A DNA stretch of 64,000 bases, taken from assembly GCA_024347235.1 (NCBI GenBank), contig AP025283.1, positions 2,852,001-2,916,000 on the forward strand, written 5' to 3'. The notes beneath the pieces were generated by a model, which saw only the letters and a program-made list of their open reading frames with translations, did not search any database and was not told the DNA's origin. The stretch is from Aliamphritea spongicola (GTDB taxonomy: Bacteria > Pseudomonadota > Gammaproteobacteria > Pseudomonadales > Balneatricaceae). Positions 44,429 to 55,093 of the stretch are shown piece after piece; position 1 is the stretch's first letter, and every line of letters begins with the position of its first letter. A program made the position numbers and the translations under genes.

Positions 44429-45583
44429 ATGACCCCACAATCAGAAGCACAGAAAATCACCCTGATCGGCGCTGTACTCGATGCAGTGCTGGGCGCCCTG
44501 AAAATCGTTATAGGCAGCATTGCCCACTCCAGTGCTCTGTTGCCGACGGCATTCATTCCCTTTCAGATCTGCTGACCGACTTTATGGTCATCGTCATTCT
44601 GAAGTATTCCCACCAGGAACCGGATAAAGAACATCCCTGGGGACATGCCCGGTTCGAAACTCTGGGGACAATTATTCTCGGCGGCCTGCTGATTCTGGTA
44701 GCCGGCGCCATCGCTTACGACAGTCTGCACATCCTGATCAGCGGTACTCAGCTACTGATCCCGGAATGGCCGACATTACTGGTCGCGGCAATATCAGTCC
44801 TCGCCAAGGAAGCAATCTTCCGCTACACCCTGGCAGTCGGGAAAAACTGAAGTCCGATCTGCTGATCGCCAACGCCTGGCACAGCCGCACAGACGCCCTT
44901 TCATCCGTCATCGTATTTGTCGGCATTGCGGGAGCCATGAGTGGCTTCGCCTGGCTGGATGCGGTGGCAGCCATTCTGGTGGGCTTCATCGTTGCTAAAA
45001 TCGGTATTGAACTGAGCTGGAAATGTGTTCAGGAGCTGCTAGATACAGCTTTACCGGAAGAAGATGTCCAGGCCTATACCGATGAAATTATGCAGGTTGA
45101 GGGCATACTCAGCGTACACAGTTTCAAAGCCGCCGGATGGCCAGCCACATTCTGCTGGAAGTACATCTGCAGATAGCGCCCTATCTGAGCGCCTCAGAGG
45201 GCCATTTTATCGGCGATATGGCAGTGTACCGGCTACGGGCCCGTTTTCCCGACATCAAGCACGTGATCTTCCACATCGACACCTATGATGATGAAGCCGA
45301 GAACTATTGCCAGGTTCTGCCCAACCGGGTTGAAATCAGCCGCTGTCTTTTCGCCATTCTGGACCGGTATGATGCAACTGAGCTGAAAATTCACCGCCTT
45401 GGTCTGCATTACCATACCGACGCTATTGAAATTGACCTGCAACTCAACCAGCAGGATACCGTTGCGTATGACCTGCCACACCTGCAACAGCAGCTGAATA
45501 CTGAACTGAGCAAGCACGCCTGGTTTGGTCATCTGAACCTGCTTGTACGCCACATAGACAGCAATAATCAAGTACTGAAATGA
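44429..45583 (+). CDS. Cation diffusion facilitator (CDF) family efflux transporter
   Basis: 385 aa after restoring three single bases near 44540, 44845 and 45132. Six membrane helices with the metal-site motifs VADGIHSLSDLLTDF (helix 2) and NAWHSRTDALSSV (helix 5). The C-terminal cytoplasmic domain (HILLEVHLQIAPYLSASEGH) is extended by a second unit (about 45290-45580). Metal is probably Zn, Fe, Mn or Co; the HxxxD pattern in helix 5 is present. The last four bases overlap the next gene (ATGA). Confidence 0.9.
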
Positions 45584-46186
45584 AAACCTACCTGCGCCCC
45601 AGCGCTGCTGTCAGCAGTGAAATCATCATCAAGCACAGCCGGTTTATCTGCTATATCGCGCCGGTTACAGGCCGGGCAGAAGCAGAAGCCTTTATCGACA
45701 GCATTCGCCGCCAGCACCCCAAGGCCAACCATAACTGCTGGAGCTATGTTGCGGGCTACCCCGAAGACCCGCAACAGTGGAACTGCAGTGATGACGGAGA
45801 GCCCAAAGGTACCGCCGGCCAGCCCATGCTTAACATTCTGCGCCATTCCGATGGGACAAATCTGTGCGGTGGTTACCCGCTACTTTGGCGGCGTAAAACT
45901 GGGTACCGGCGGGCTGGTCCGGGCCTACGGCCAAAGCCTGAATGAAAGTATCCGCCTGTTGGAGACCGAAGAAGTCGTCCCTCAGTCTGCAATCAGCCTG
46001 AGCGCCGGCTATGACCTCACCGGCGACCTGGAGCAACTGATCGCCCGTTTCAGCATTCAGGTAGAAGAACGGCTCTTTGAAGAACAACTGGTCATTCATG
46101 GCCGGATAGAAGCTCAACAGCTGGATGACCTTAAGCAGGCACTGCAGCCGATTCAGCACAAAGTCACCCTCACCGCCGACGAATAA
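45580..46186 (+). CDS. yigZ: YigZ/IMPACT family protein
   Basis: About 202 aa. UPF0029 N-terminal domain: SRFICYIAPVTGRAEAEAFI, HPKANHNCWSYVAGYP, DDGEPKGTAGQPMLNIL and TRYFGGVKLGTGGLVRAYG, then a small C-terminal domain. Function in bacteria is unresolved; the eukaryotic homologue IMPACT acts in translational control. Two bases are missing near 45855 (HSDVGQICAVV). Translationally coupled to the CDF gene. Confidence 0.92.
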
Positions 46187-46588
46187 TCCTTCCCTGCTGC
46201 CGGTGAATCGTCTTTCACCGGCAGACTCTGTGCGTACCCTCATTTGCAATCTGATCTCGCCACTGCACTGTTCCATGGGGCACATCGATACCCCCTTCTG
46301 ACAAAAGCGCCACCTAAACACAGGTAAGTGTCTGATCTGCATCAAATATCCAATTTAATATTGTTCAAACCGCCCACCTTAACCTATAGTCTTATTTCAG
46401 CATTGCTTAACCTCATGCGAGGATCGAAAAATAGCGCATCCGGGCTTTAAAACAGTTGTTTAATTATTTTCAATAAACTATAAAGTTCCGCCAAATCAAG
46501 CCGATAGATAACTACTAAGTAGAAAATCAGGTTCATGTTTGATTGTTGTACTTGTTGATATAACGATTGCACTCGCAGAAGAGGTCGT
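46187..46588. other. Intergenic region between yigZ and the diguanylate cyclase gene
   Basis: About 400 bases. A strong hairpin at 46197-46224 (CTGCCGGTGAA with TTCACCGGCAG) follows yigZ but lacks a U tract. The rest is AT-rich and holds no supported gene. Confidence 0.45.
46197..46224 (+). terminator. Hairpin after yigZ without U tract
   Basis: 11-bp perfect stem, loop TCGTCT region. Because no run of T follows, it may be an mRNA-stabilising hairpin rather than an intrinsic terminator. Confidence 0.4.
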
Positions 46589-47608
46589 ATGAAGTTCGCA
46601 GATAATCCAAATCAGGCTGCAGAATGCCTCCGTCAGGCCATCCCCTGATGGTTAAATACAGCATCCCGCCCAACCCGCTGAATTATTCACTCTGGTATGC
46701 CTACGTCTCCAACGTTATCCCGGGTCTTAACACCCAGATGGACAAAGCTCTGGAAACCTACGGTACCTGCCCCAGCATTATCAGTGAACAATGTTCCGGG
46801 ATTTCCTCATTAAAGAAGAAATCGATAACGCAGAAGATCTGCAAACTGCACTGATGGCTGTGATGGGAAGCCTGGAAAACGAAGCCAGCAGCACCATTCA
46901 GAATACCGAAGCGTTTAATGACGTTCTTGAAGACAGCCTGCAGGCACTGCAGGCCAGCCACTTTATTGACCAGGACGAAAATGTTGCCGGCATCATTGAA
47001 AAGCTGACAGCAAACACCCAGGCAATGAGCGAAACCACCAAACAGTTCCAGAGCAAGATCGACGAAGCTCAGGCGGAAATTGCCACCCTCAAGCAGGAAC
47101 TGGAGAAATCCCGACAGGATGCCAGTGTTGATTCCCTTACCGGCCTGTTCAACCGCCGGGTGTTCGACATGGAATTCAGTCAGATCGCCAGCAGCCAGGA
47201 TGCCAAAGTCACGCTGGTGATGATCGATATCGATCACTTCAAGAAATTTAACGACACCTACGGCCACCTGATGGGCGACAAGGTCCTGCAGTACGTCGGT
47301 AAAATGGTTAAGGAACTCTGCCTGCCCCACTGTTACCGGTGCGTTTTGGCGGTGAAGAATTTGCGGTACTGATGCCCGGTAAAGACACAACCGCGGCGGC
47401 TGAACTTGCCGAAACTATCCGTGGCAAAATCAAAGCGATCCGGATTAAACAGAAGAAATCCGGCGAAGTTATCAGCTCTATCACATCCTCATTCGGTGTG
47501 GCTGAGCTGATTCCGGGCGAAACCCCGGAAGCCTGTACAAGCCGTGCCGATGCAGCCCTTTATCAGGCAAAAGCCAACGGCCGCGATCAGGTACAGGTAG
47601 CTGGCTGA
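46589..47608 (+). CDS. Soluble diguanylate cyclase (GGDEF)
   Basis: 340 aa after restoring three bases near 46645, 46792 and 47330. No membrane segment. A helical N-terminal domain of about 175 residues ends in a coiled coil (KIDEAQAEIATLKQELEKSR), followed by GGDEF: DSLTGLFNRRVFDMEF, IDIDHFKKFNDTYGH, active site RFGGEEF, and ADAALYQAKANGRDQV. An inhibitory RxxD site is not present before GGEEF. The N-terminal domain is presumably the sensor; I do not recognise its ligand. Confidence 0.9.
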
Positions 47609-47634
47609 CCCCCACTGCCCTGCGACTGCTTACG

Positions 47635-47661
47635 AAAAACGCGCCATCCGGCGCGTTTTAT
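47635..47661. terminator. Bidirectional terminator, cyclase gene / gor
   Basis: AAAACGCGCC, loop ATCC, GGCGCGTTTTAT between convergent genes. Confidence 0.8.
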
Positions 47662-47678
47662 AACCCGGTGAAACCGCT

Positions 47679-49034
47679 TTACTTAGCCGGCTCACGCATG
47701 GTGACAAACTCTTCAGCAGAGGTTGGGTGAATACCGATGGTGGAATCGAATACCGCTTTGGTTGCACCGGCTTTCAGCGCAACAGCCATACCCTGAATGA
47801 TTTCACCGGCATCAGCACCTACCATGTGAATACCCAGCACCTTATCGGTATCACGGTCCACCAGCATCTTCATGAAGGTCTTCTCGTCACTGCCACTCAG
47901 TGTATGCTTCATCGCCCGGAAAGAAGACTTGTAAACATCCACATTCGTATACTGCTCACGGGCCTGCTCTTCGGTCAGACCAACAGTACCGATATTTGGC
48001 TGGCAGAATACCGCCGTCGCAATCAGGTTGTAATCCACCTTCTGATCCAGGCCACCGAACAGATTACGCACCAGCGCCATGCCTTCAGCCAGAGCAACCG
48101 GCGTCAGCTGAACACGGTCGATAACATCACCAATCGCATAAATAGACGGCTCGCTGGTTTCAAAATTATCGTTTACCACGATCGCGCCATTCTTCTGCTG
48201 TTCAACATTAACTGTTTCCAGGCCCAGATCCGTAACATTTGGCACCCGGCCAGTTGCATACAGAATGGTATCCGCTTCCAGGGTTGTACCATCCGTCATG
48301 TGTGCCAGCAGGCTGCCATCAGCCTGTTTTTCGATCTTGCTGATGTTGTTGTTGAAGCGCAGGTTAACGTTCTTCTTCGCCACTTCTTCAGCGGTGAAAC
48401 GGCGCACTTCTTCATCAAAGCCACGCAGGAACATATCACCCCGGTAAATCAGAGACGTTTCAGCACCCAGACCGGCAAAGATACCGGCAAACTCAACCGC
48501 GATATAACCGCCGCCCACAACCAGGGCACGTTTCGGGAACTCATCCAGATAGAACACTTCGTTTGAGGTAATCGCGTGTTCGCTGCCTTCGAACTCAGGA
48601 ACGAACGGCCAGCCACCGGTAGCAATCAGAATCCGCTCAGCGGTATAGGTCTGCCCGGATACCTCAACTGAATTCGGGCCGGTAATGCGTGCGCGGCCTT
48701 CAATCAGGTTCACGCCAGCGTTCTTCAGCATATTGCGGTAAATACCGTTAAGACGCTCAATTTCTTTAGTCTTGTTATCACGCAGAGTCGGCCAGTCAAA
48801 GCCGTTCGCTTTAACATCCCAGCCGAAGCCCGCTGCATTTTCAAAATCTTCATGGTAGTGAGAACCGTAAACAAACAGTTTCTTCGGTACACAACCCACG
48901 TTTACACAGGTACCGCCCATATAGCGGTCCTCAGCCATACCTACTCTTACACCCATGGCAGCAGCCATACGTCCGGCACGTACACCGCCTGAACCGGCAC
49001 CAATTACAAACAGATCAAAATCAAACTCTGCCAC
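47679..49034 (-). CDS. gor: Glutathione reductase
   Basis: 451 aa NADPH-dependent flavoprotein. FAD motif [18 protein letters not shown], redox disulfide [23 protein letters not shown] motif [19 protein letters not shown] with downstream arginines ([16 protein letters not shown]), and the C-terminal catalytic [13 protein letters not shown]. These features separate it from LpdA at 21248-22686. Keeps glutathione reduced in the cytoplasm. No frameshift. Confidence 0.96.
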   Translation of the reverse strand: MAEFDFDLFVIGAGSGGVRAGRMAAAMGVRVGMAEDRYMGGTCVNVGCVPKKLFVYGSHYHEDFENAAGFGWDVKANGFDWPTLRDNKTKEIERLNGIYRNMLKNAGVNLIEGRARITGPNSVEVSGQTYTAERILIATGGWPFVPEFEGSEHAITSNEVFYLDEFPKRALVVGGGYIAVEFAGIFAGLGAETSLIYRGDMFLRGFDEEVRRFTAEEVAKKNVNLRFNNNISKIEKQADGSLLAHMTDGTTLEADTILYATGRVPNVTDLGLETVNVEQQKNGAIVVNDNFETSEPSIYAIGDVIDRVQLTPVALAEGMALVRNLFGGLDQKVDYNLIATAVFCQPNIGTVGLTEEQAREQYTNVDVYKSSFRAMKHTLSGSDEKTFMKMLVDRDTDKVLGIHMVGADAGEIIQGMAVALKAGATKAVFDSTIGIHPTSAEEFVTMREPAK

Positions 49035-49325
49035 AATTATTCCTCTTTTCTGTTACGCCACGTACTGCGCTGCGAATATCAATCTAAACCGCGACAACCT
49101 GCGGTCATATAAAGACGCTAATCTACCTGTTTGGACGACTAACTGCCAATAAAGATAATCAACAATACTTATAGCAATCACTTATAAACATCCATTTTAA
49201 AAATTACCAAAAGCTATAAACAAAACTTCCCGGCAACCATCCCGGTAACCAGAGTGACAGGCGATTGATCTTTAGCGATGCGCAGAGTAACTTAGTGCCT
49301 TTCGATTCAGCCTTACGGATTTACA
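49035..49325. other. Divergent intergenic region gor / xthA
   Basis: About 290 bases with an AT-rich centre at 49140-49220. Promoters of two oxidative-damage genes should lie here. I could not assign hexamers or a regulator site. Confidence 0.4.
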
Positions 49326-50134
49326 ATGAAACTCATCTCTTTCAACATCAATGGCTTGCGTGCACGTCCTCACCAGATCAAAGCCCTCATCGACAAGCAC
49401 CAGCCAGACGTTATCGGTATTCAGGAAATTAAAGTACATAACGAAGAATTTCCGGTAGAGATGATCACCGACCTGGGCTACCACGTTGAGTTCCATGGCC
49501 AGAAAGGCCACTACGGTGTTTGCCTGATTTCCAAGAAGCCACCGGTCAGCATCCAGATGGGCTTTGCCACCGATGAAGAAGACGCTCAGCGCCGTATGAT
49601 TATCGGCGAATACGACATCGACGGTGAAACTGTCACCGTACTGAACGGCTACTTCCCGCAGGGTGAAAATATCGCCCATGAAACCAAGTATCCGGCCAAG
49701 CGTAAGTTCTATGCTGACCTGCAGATTCATCTGAATGAACACTGCTCCCCGGATGCAAATGTCTGCGTCATGGGTGACCTGAACATTTCCAGCGAAGACA
49801 TTGATATCGGTATTGGCGAACCTAACCGTAAGCGCTGGCTGAAAACCGGTAAAACCAGCTTTCAGCCGGAAGAACGTGAATGGCTGGCGACCCTGCTGGG
49901 ATGGGGTCTGCAGGATACCTTCCGGAAAATTCACCCAACCGAAGATGCCCTGTTCAGCTGGTTTGACTACCGCAGCCGTGGTTTTGAGGCAGAGCCGAAA
50001 CGCGGTCTGCGCATAGATGCGGTACTGGTGACCAAGTCACTGTATGAACGCTGCACCGACGCAAATATCGACTACGATATCCGCGGCATGGAAAACCGTC
50101 AGATCACGCACCGATCTGGGCCGAGTTCAGCTGA
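49326..50134 (+). CDS. xthA: Exodeoxyribonuclease III
   Basis: 269 aa after restoring one A near 50097. AP endonuclease and 3'-5' exonuclease of base excision repair. Motifs: MKLISFNINGLRARPHQI, GIQEIKVH with the metal Glu, GDLNISSEDIDIG, RGLRIDAVLV, and the restored C-terminal EKPSDHAPIWAEF with the catalytic Asp/His. The raw frame runs on past this stop (50132-50134) through the terminator, which is an artefact. Divergent from gor. Confidence 0.95.
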
Positions 50135-50176
50135 TCCACCGGATCACTCCGGCCTGAATGGCCATCTGAATTTTAT

Positions 50177-50200
50177 AAGGATACCTGCGGGTATCCTTTT
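50177..50200 (+). terminator. Terminator after xthA
   Basis: AAGGATACC, loop TGCG region, GGTATCCTTTT followed by ATTTTT on the plus strand. Confidence 0.85.
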
Positions 50201-50303
50201 ATTTTTAGCTGTCCGTCTCCTCTTTCTCTGCCTTTTCGTTAACCATACCTTTAATGGAACAATCTCCCGGCAGCCGGAGCCAGCAGCACACCGACAGCTC
50301 AAA

Positions 50304-50318
50304 ATGTAACTGTTACAT
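50304..50318. promoter_or_regulatory. Second LacI-type operator candidate
   Basis: ATGTAAC-T-GTTACAT, the same 7-bp arms as the main palindrome at 50420-50437 but with a one-base centre instead of CG. Centres are about 117 bases apart, near eleven helical turns, which would suit DNA looping. A lost base in the centre is also possible given the sequence quality. Confidence 0.5.
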
Positions 50319-50419
50319 CAGCAATCAGGGCTCTCCTTACTCATCCGTCTGTACAAATTTTCACCTGTTTTTTAACTGCAGGGCTTGCAAAGAGGCTGAA
50401 CCGGGATTAAGTTAAATAC

Positions 50420-50437
50420 AATGTAACCGGTTACATT
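50420..50437. promoter_or_regulatory. LacI-family operator upstream of the DUF1989-GcvT gene
   Basis: AATGTAACCGGTTACATT, a perfect 18-bp palindrome with the central CG typical of LacI/GntR-family sites. It lies 62 bases before the ATG at 50500. The LacI-family gene at 56725-57741 in the same operon is the obvious candidate regulator. Confidence 0.7.
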
Positions 50438-50499
50438 TACTCAAAACGACTAAATGCAGCCATTCATCATCCACATAATCTGATTAAAAGAGCCCTGCC

Positions 50500-52872
50500 A
50501 TGGCTGATGCAACAACACTTATCTGGGAACCTGCACGGGGCGGGCTGGACACCTCCGCCCTGTATCCCGGCTTTCCACAACCGGATACCCAGGAAACGCT
50601 GCAACTCAACCCGGGAAGCTGCCACTGGGTCAGCCTGCGTAAAGGCGATCTGCTGTCGCTGAATGCGCACCTTACAGACAGTACACTGCTGTTCTCAGCA
50701 CTGACCAGCAACAGCACTGACTCTGCCAGCCTCAGCACGGTCTCCTACCAGCCAGAATTCCTGCAAGCCATGCCAGAAACAGCGCAGGCTGCTGAACAAT
50801 TTAACCCGCTGGCAATACAACCCCGGTTGCAGGCGCGGCAACTGCGATTACAGGATCTCAGCTTCCGTACGCTAAGCCGGGATATGCTGGCAGACACAGA
50901 ACGTCCCCTGATTATTCAGGCGGCACAGGATTACTGCCTGATCATTGCCCTCTCCGCCACCAGCAACCAACTGGTGGACGGCAGTGAACAACCCCGGTCA
51001 GTCGCCCATATCAGTATTCAGCGGGCTGAAACCAATAGCGATCAGCCACTGCCAGAGCCACTGGGGCCTGTTCGGGATGAATTCCGCATCCCCGTGCCAC
51101 CGCCAAAGCCTACACAGTTAAAAAGGTGAATACATCCAGATCATCGATGTGGAAGGTCGCCAGTGCTCCGACTTTATGGCCATGAATTCAGCAGCACTTG
51201 CAGAAGGCAGAGAACGCTTTATTGACTCCACCGTCAGCCGTTCACTGGCGGCCGGTGCATACCCTCAGCCAGGGCTGCACGACAAGTTTTATGATCAGGA
51301 TATGAAGCCACTGCTGGCGGTTGTACAGGACACCGCCGGCCGTCACGATACCTTCGCGCTGGCCTGCACAGAATTTGGCTACGCAGAACGGGGCTTTCCC
51401 GGCCATGTGAACTGCTCCGACAATATCTCTGCCGCCTATGCACCTTACGGCATCCAGCCCCGCCGGGCCTGGCCGGCCATTAACTTTTCTTTAACTCCTG
51501 GATTGATCCCGACAGCCACCGGCTTGGTTCCGATGAATCCTGGTCCCGGCCCGGGGATTATGTCCTGATGCAGGCCCTCACTGATCTCACCTGCGTCAGC
51601 ACTGCCTGCCCGGACGACATTGATCCGATCAACGGCTGGAACCCAACCGAAATACATATACGCATTTACCGTCCGGATGCGGCCATTCCCCGCTCTGTTG
51701 CTTACCGATCCTTACCGGAGTCGACCCCGTTTATGAGTACCGAAACCCCTTTTCATCCGCGTACCAGCGCACTGACCAAGCGTTTCCATAATGCCCGTAA
51801 CTACTGGGTACCTCAGGCCTTCGACAGTACCGGCAGCATTGCTGAATACTGGAATTGCCGGAACAACGTCACCGTACAGGACATGTCCAACCTGCGGAAA
51901 CTGGACGTCTACGGACCGGATGCCGAACGGCTGTTACAACTTGCACTGACCCGGGACATCAGCCGACTGTCCGTGCACCGTGGCTACTATGCCCTGCTCT
52001 GCTCAGAACAGGGCGCGGTCATTGATGACGGCACCCTGTTCCGGCTGGCCCCGCAATTGTTCCGCTGGTGCTGCGGCAGCGACGAATCCGCCCGGCAACT
52101 GGAGAGCCTCGCCCGGGAAAATAACCTTAAAGTCTGGATCAGAGATCTCACGCTCAAGCTTTGCAACCTGGCCATCCAGGGGCCGAAAAGCCGTGAACTG
52201 CTGCAACGGCTGGTGTTTACCCAACCCGCTCAGCCGGATCTGAATAACATTAAATGGTTCGGCTGTGCCATTGCCCGCACCCATGACCGGGACGGTATTC
52301 CCTTCATGCTCACCCGAAGTGGCTTTACCGGTGAACTGGGTTATGAACTGTTCTGCGATCACCGTGATGCGGTCGCACTGTGGGATGCGGTGTTTGCTGC
52401 CGGAGAAGATCTCGGGGTCAGCCCAATGGGCGGTGATGCACTGGAAATGCTCAGAATCGAAGCCGCCCTGATGATCAGCGGTGCCGAGTTCGGTGGCGAG
52501 ACAGAACCGGATGAAGCCGGTCTGGGGTTTGCTATTGATATGCGCAACACCGAATTCACCGGCCGTGCAGCCATTGATCGTAACCGTCAGGCGCCTCGCA
52601 AACAGCTGGTCGGCCTGAAAATACAGGGGGACGAACTGCCCCAGCACGGTGATCACATTTTCCTTGAGCGTCAGCCGGTAGGCACGATCACCAGCGCCAC
52701 CCGTTCACCGGAACTGCAACAGGTTATCGCCATGGCGCGGGTCGCCACTGAACTGGCAGCGGCCGGTACCATGCTTGAAATAGGCCGGCTCGACGGTCAC
52801 ATGAAACGCCTCAGTGCTACGGTCTGTGAACTGCCGTTCATTGACCCGCAACGTCATAAAGCAAGGCAATAA
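50500..52872 (+). CDS. DUF1989 / GcvT-like aminomethyltransferase fusion protein
   Basis: Restoring bases near 51107, 51122 and 51490 yields one 791-aa frame. Residues 1-195: unrecognised, possibly a degenerate copy of the next domain. Residues about 205-390: DUF1989 (urea carboxylase-associated family): GEYIQIIDVEGRQCSDFMAM, DTAGRHDTFALACTEFGYAE, VNCSDNISAAYAPYGI, RPGDYVLMQALTDLTCVSTA. From about residue 410: GcvT fold with VQDMSNLRKLDVYGPDAERL (Asp of DMS is the family's catalytic-type residue), LTRSGFTGELGYELFCDHRD and a C-terminal barrel. GcvT relatives move one-carbon groups to tetrahydrofolate. Genomic context with a betaine-class transporter suggests demethylation of a methylated amine or sulfonium compound. 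The reaction is inferred. Confidence 0.8.
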
Positions 52873-52939
52873 CGGTTAACCACCGGGATTGCTTTAACAA
52901 ACCGAACACCTAAACCAACAATAACAACCGGAGTGAAAC

Positions 52940-53903
52940 ATGAAATCTTTACGTCAACCTCTGCTGGTCGCCCTCAGTGCTTCAGGTCTGCTGCTCAGTC
53001 AGGCCCATGCGACGGATAAAATTACCGTCGGCGAACCCAGCTGGCCGGGGCCAAAATCATCGCTAACGTGATTCAGGTCGTAGCCAGTGAAAAGCTTGGT
53101 GCTGAAGTCGGCCTGGCACCGGGGCTAACGCCGCGATTTACGCCGGTATGGATAAAGGCCGCGGTGATATCGATGTACACCCGGATGTATGGCTGCCTAA
53201 CCAGCAAAGTTTCACCGACAAATATGTGGTTGAAAACGGCACCGTCAACCTCAGCGAAGGCTCTTATGAAGGGGTCAGCGGCTTCTGTATGCCGACCTAT
53301 ATGAAAACCGAGCACGGCATCAGCTCTATTTATGACCTGGCCACCCCTGAAGCTCAAAAACTGTTCGACCTGAACAACGACGGCAAAGGGAAATCTGGGT
53401 CGGTGCACCGGGCTGGGGCTCAACCAAAATCAATCAGGTCAAAGTACGGGATTACGGCATTGAGGACTTTCTCGAGCCGACCACCGAAGATGAAGCGGTG
53501 TTCTACGCCAAAATTTCTGCTGCCATCAAGAAACGTCAGGGCGTGGTGTTCTACTGCTACAACCCTCACTACGTTCACAAACTCTACGACGTGACCATGG
53601 TAGAAGAGCCGGAAAATAATCCTGACACCTACCGCATGGTTCAGCCTGATCAGGACCCTGAATGGTTCGCTAAATCTCACATCAGCAGCGGTGATGCGAA
53701 AAACCGTCCGGGTCGCCTATTCTAAATCACTGGAACAGCGTGCACCGGAAGTGGCGAACTTCCTGAAAAATATCGATCTGGACAACCAGGCCATCAGCGC
53801 CATGACCCATGCAGTGGTCATTGAAAAACAGGCACCGGCCGACGTGGCTAAAGCCTGGGTCGATGCCAACAGCGCAACTGTCGATAAATGGCTGGGCCTC
53901 TGA
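52940..53903 (+). CDS. Glycine betaine/proline-type ABC transporter substrate-binding protein
   Basis: About 322 aa after correction. Signal peptide ends near residue 24 (SQAHA|TD). OpuAC-type fold: KITVGEPSWPGAKIIANVIQ, DKGRGDIDVHPDVWLPNQQ, VGAPGWGSTKINQV and KNIDLDNQAISAMTHAVVIE. Five lost bases near 53045, 53130, 53390 and 53700 interrupt it. GGAG seven bases before ATG supports the start at 52940. Captures the periplasmic ligand for the ATPase and permease that follow. Ligand-cage aromatic residues cannot be assigned with confidence. Confidence 0.9.
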
Positions 53904-53970
53904 GGCCCGCACAGGTCTTTAGCACAGACAGTCAGAACAGGGCCCACCACAGGGCCACTGTCACCGGGAC

Positions 53971-53995
53971 CTGTCGCTTCTCCCCGAAGCGGCAG
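53971..53995 (+). other. Intercistronic hairpin between binding protein and ATPase genes
   Basis: CTGTCGCTTC, loop TCCCC, GAAGCGGCAG (one mismatch) in the 128-base gap, no U tract. Such hairpins often protect the upstream binding-protein mRNA and raise its level over the membrane components. Confidence 0.35.
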
Positions 53996-54031
53996 GCCAG
54001 CAGAAACACACAGAATAAGAAGGAAGTAGCG

Positions 54032-55093
54032 GTGAATACACTAACCGAGCAGCCGGCTATTCAGGTCAGCGGGGTCTGGAAGATCTTCGGCGACCGCTGG
54101 CGCGAAGCACTGCAGGCGGTGCAGGAACATGGCATCAGCAAGCAACAGGTACTGGAAGAATATAATTGCGTGGTCGGCGTGGCAGACGCCAGCTTTGAAG
54201 TGGCAGAAGGTGAAATCTTCTGCATCATGGGCTTATCCGGCAGCGGCAAATCCACCCTGGTACGTCATGTAAACCGTCTGCTGGAACCGTCTGCCGGTCA
54301 TATTCATGTGAATGGCGATGATGTTGTCGGGCTGGACGACAAACAGCTGCGTGATCTGCGCAACCGCCGCATTGCGATGGTCTTTCAGAACTTCGGCCTG
54401 ATGCCCCACCGCACCGTGCGGGATAACGTCGCCATGCCTCTGGAAATCCGCGACCTGCCCAAAGCCACCCGCTGGCAGGAAGCCGACCGGGTACTGGAAC
54501 TGGTCGAACTGAACGGCTGGGAAGACAAATACGCCCATGAACTCTCCGGCGGTATGCAGCAGCGGGTCGGCCTGGCCCGGGCAATTGCCGCCGACCCTCA
54601 GGTGCTGCTGATGGACGAACCCTTCAGCGCACTGGATCCTCTGATTCGCCGTCAGTTGCAGGATCAGTTCATGCAGCTGGCCCGGGTGATGAAAAACCAC
54701 CCTGTTTATCACCCATGATCTTGATGAAGCCATCCGCATCGGCCACCGGATCGCCATCATGAAAGACGGCCGCATCATTCAGATCGGCACCCCGGAAGAC
54801 ATTGTGACCAACCCTGCCGATGATTATGTAGCGGACTTTGTCGCCAGTATCTCCCGGCTCAAATTTGTCCATGCCGCGTCACTGATGCAAAACCCCGAAG
54901 CGTATATTGCCGAATTTGCCCGCTGGCGCAGAACGCCCCGAAAGTCAGCGCGGATGCCGACCTGAATACCCTGATCGACACCGCCATTGAATGGCCCGGC
55001 GCAATCATTGTTGAAGACGCCGGACAAACCGTCGGCGTAATCGACAGAGTAGACATTATGCGCGGCATTCAGGGCAACGGAGGTTCAGAATGA
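54032..55093 (+). CDS. ProV-type ABC transporter ATPase (glycine betaine class)
   Basis: 354 aa after restoring two bases near 54695 ([16 protein letters not shown]) and one near 54930. Walker [20 protein letters not shown]-loop [13 protein letters not shown], signature [17 protein letters not shown], Walker [17 protein letters not shown]-terminal CBS-like accessory region (about residues 290-350) is present, as in ProV/OpuAA. The start is GTG at 54032 with AAGGAAG 7-13 bases upstream; a longer upstream frame overlaps the binding-protein stop and lacks a site. The stop overlaps the permease ATG (ATGA). Confidence 0.92.

Larger units (their letters stand above)
50135..50499. other. Control region upstream of the DUF1989-GcvT operon
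   Basis: Contains the xthA terminator and two LacI-type palindromes (50304-50318 and 50420-50437). No gene is supported. A TACAAT at about 50416-50421 just before the second palindrome could be a -10, with no good -35. Confidence 0.5.

Noticed and set aside
49272..49934. 220-aa open frame on the minus strand opposite xthA
   Set aside because: Antisense shadow of a conserved xthA.
50135..50309. C-terminal extension of XthA
   Set aside because: It replaces the conserved EKPSDHAPIWAEF end and reads through the terminator; one missing A near 50097 explains it.
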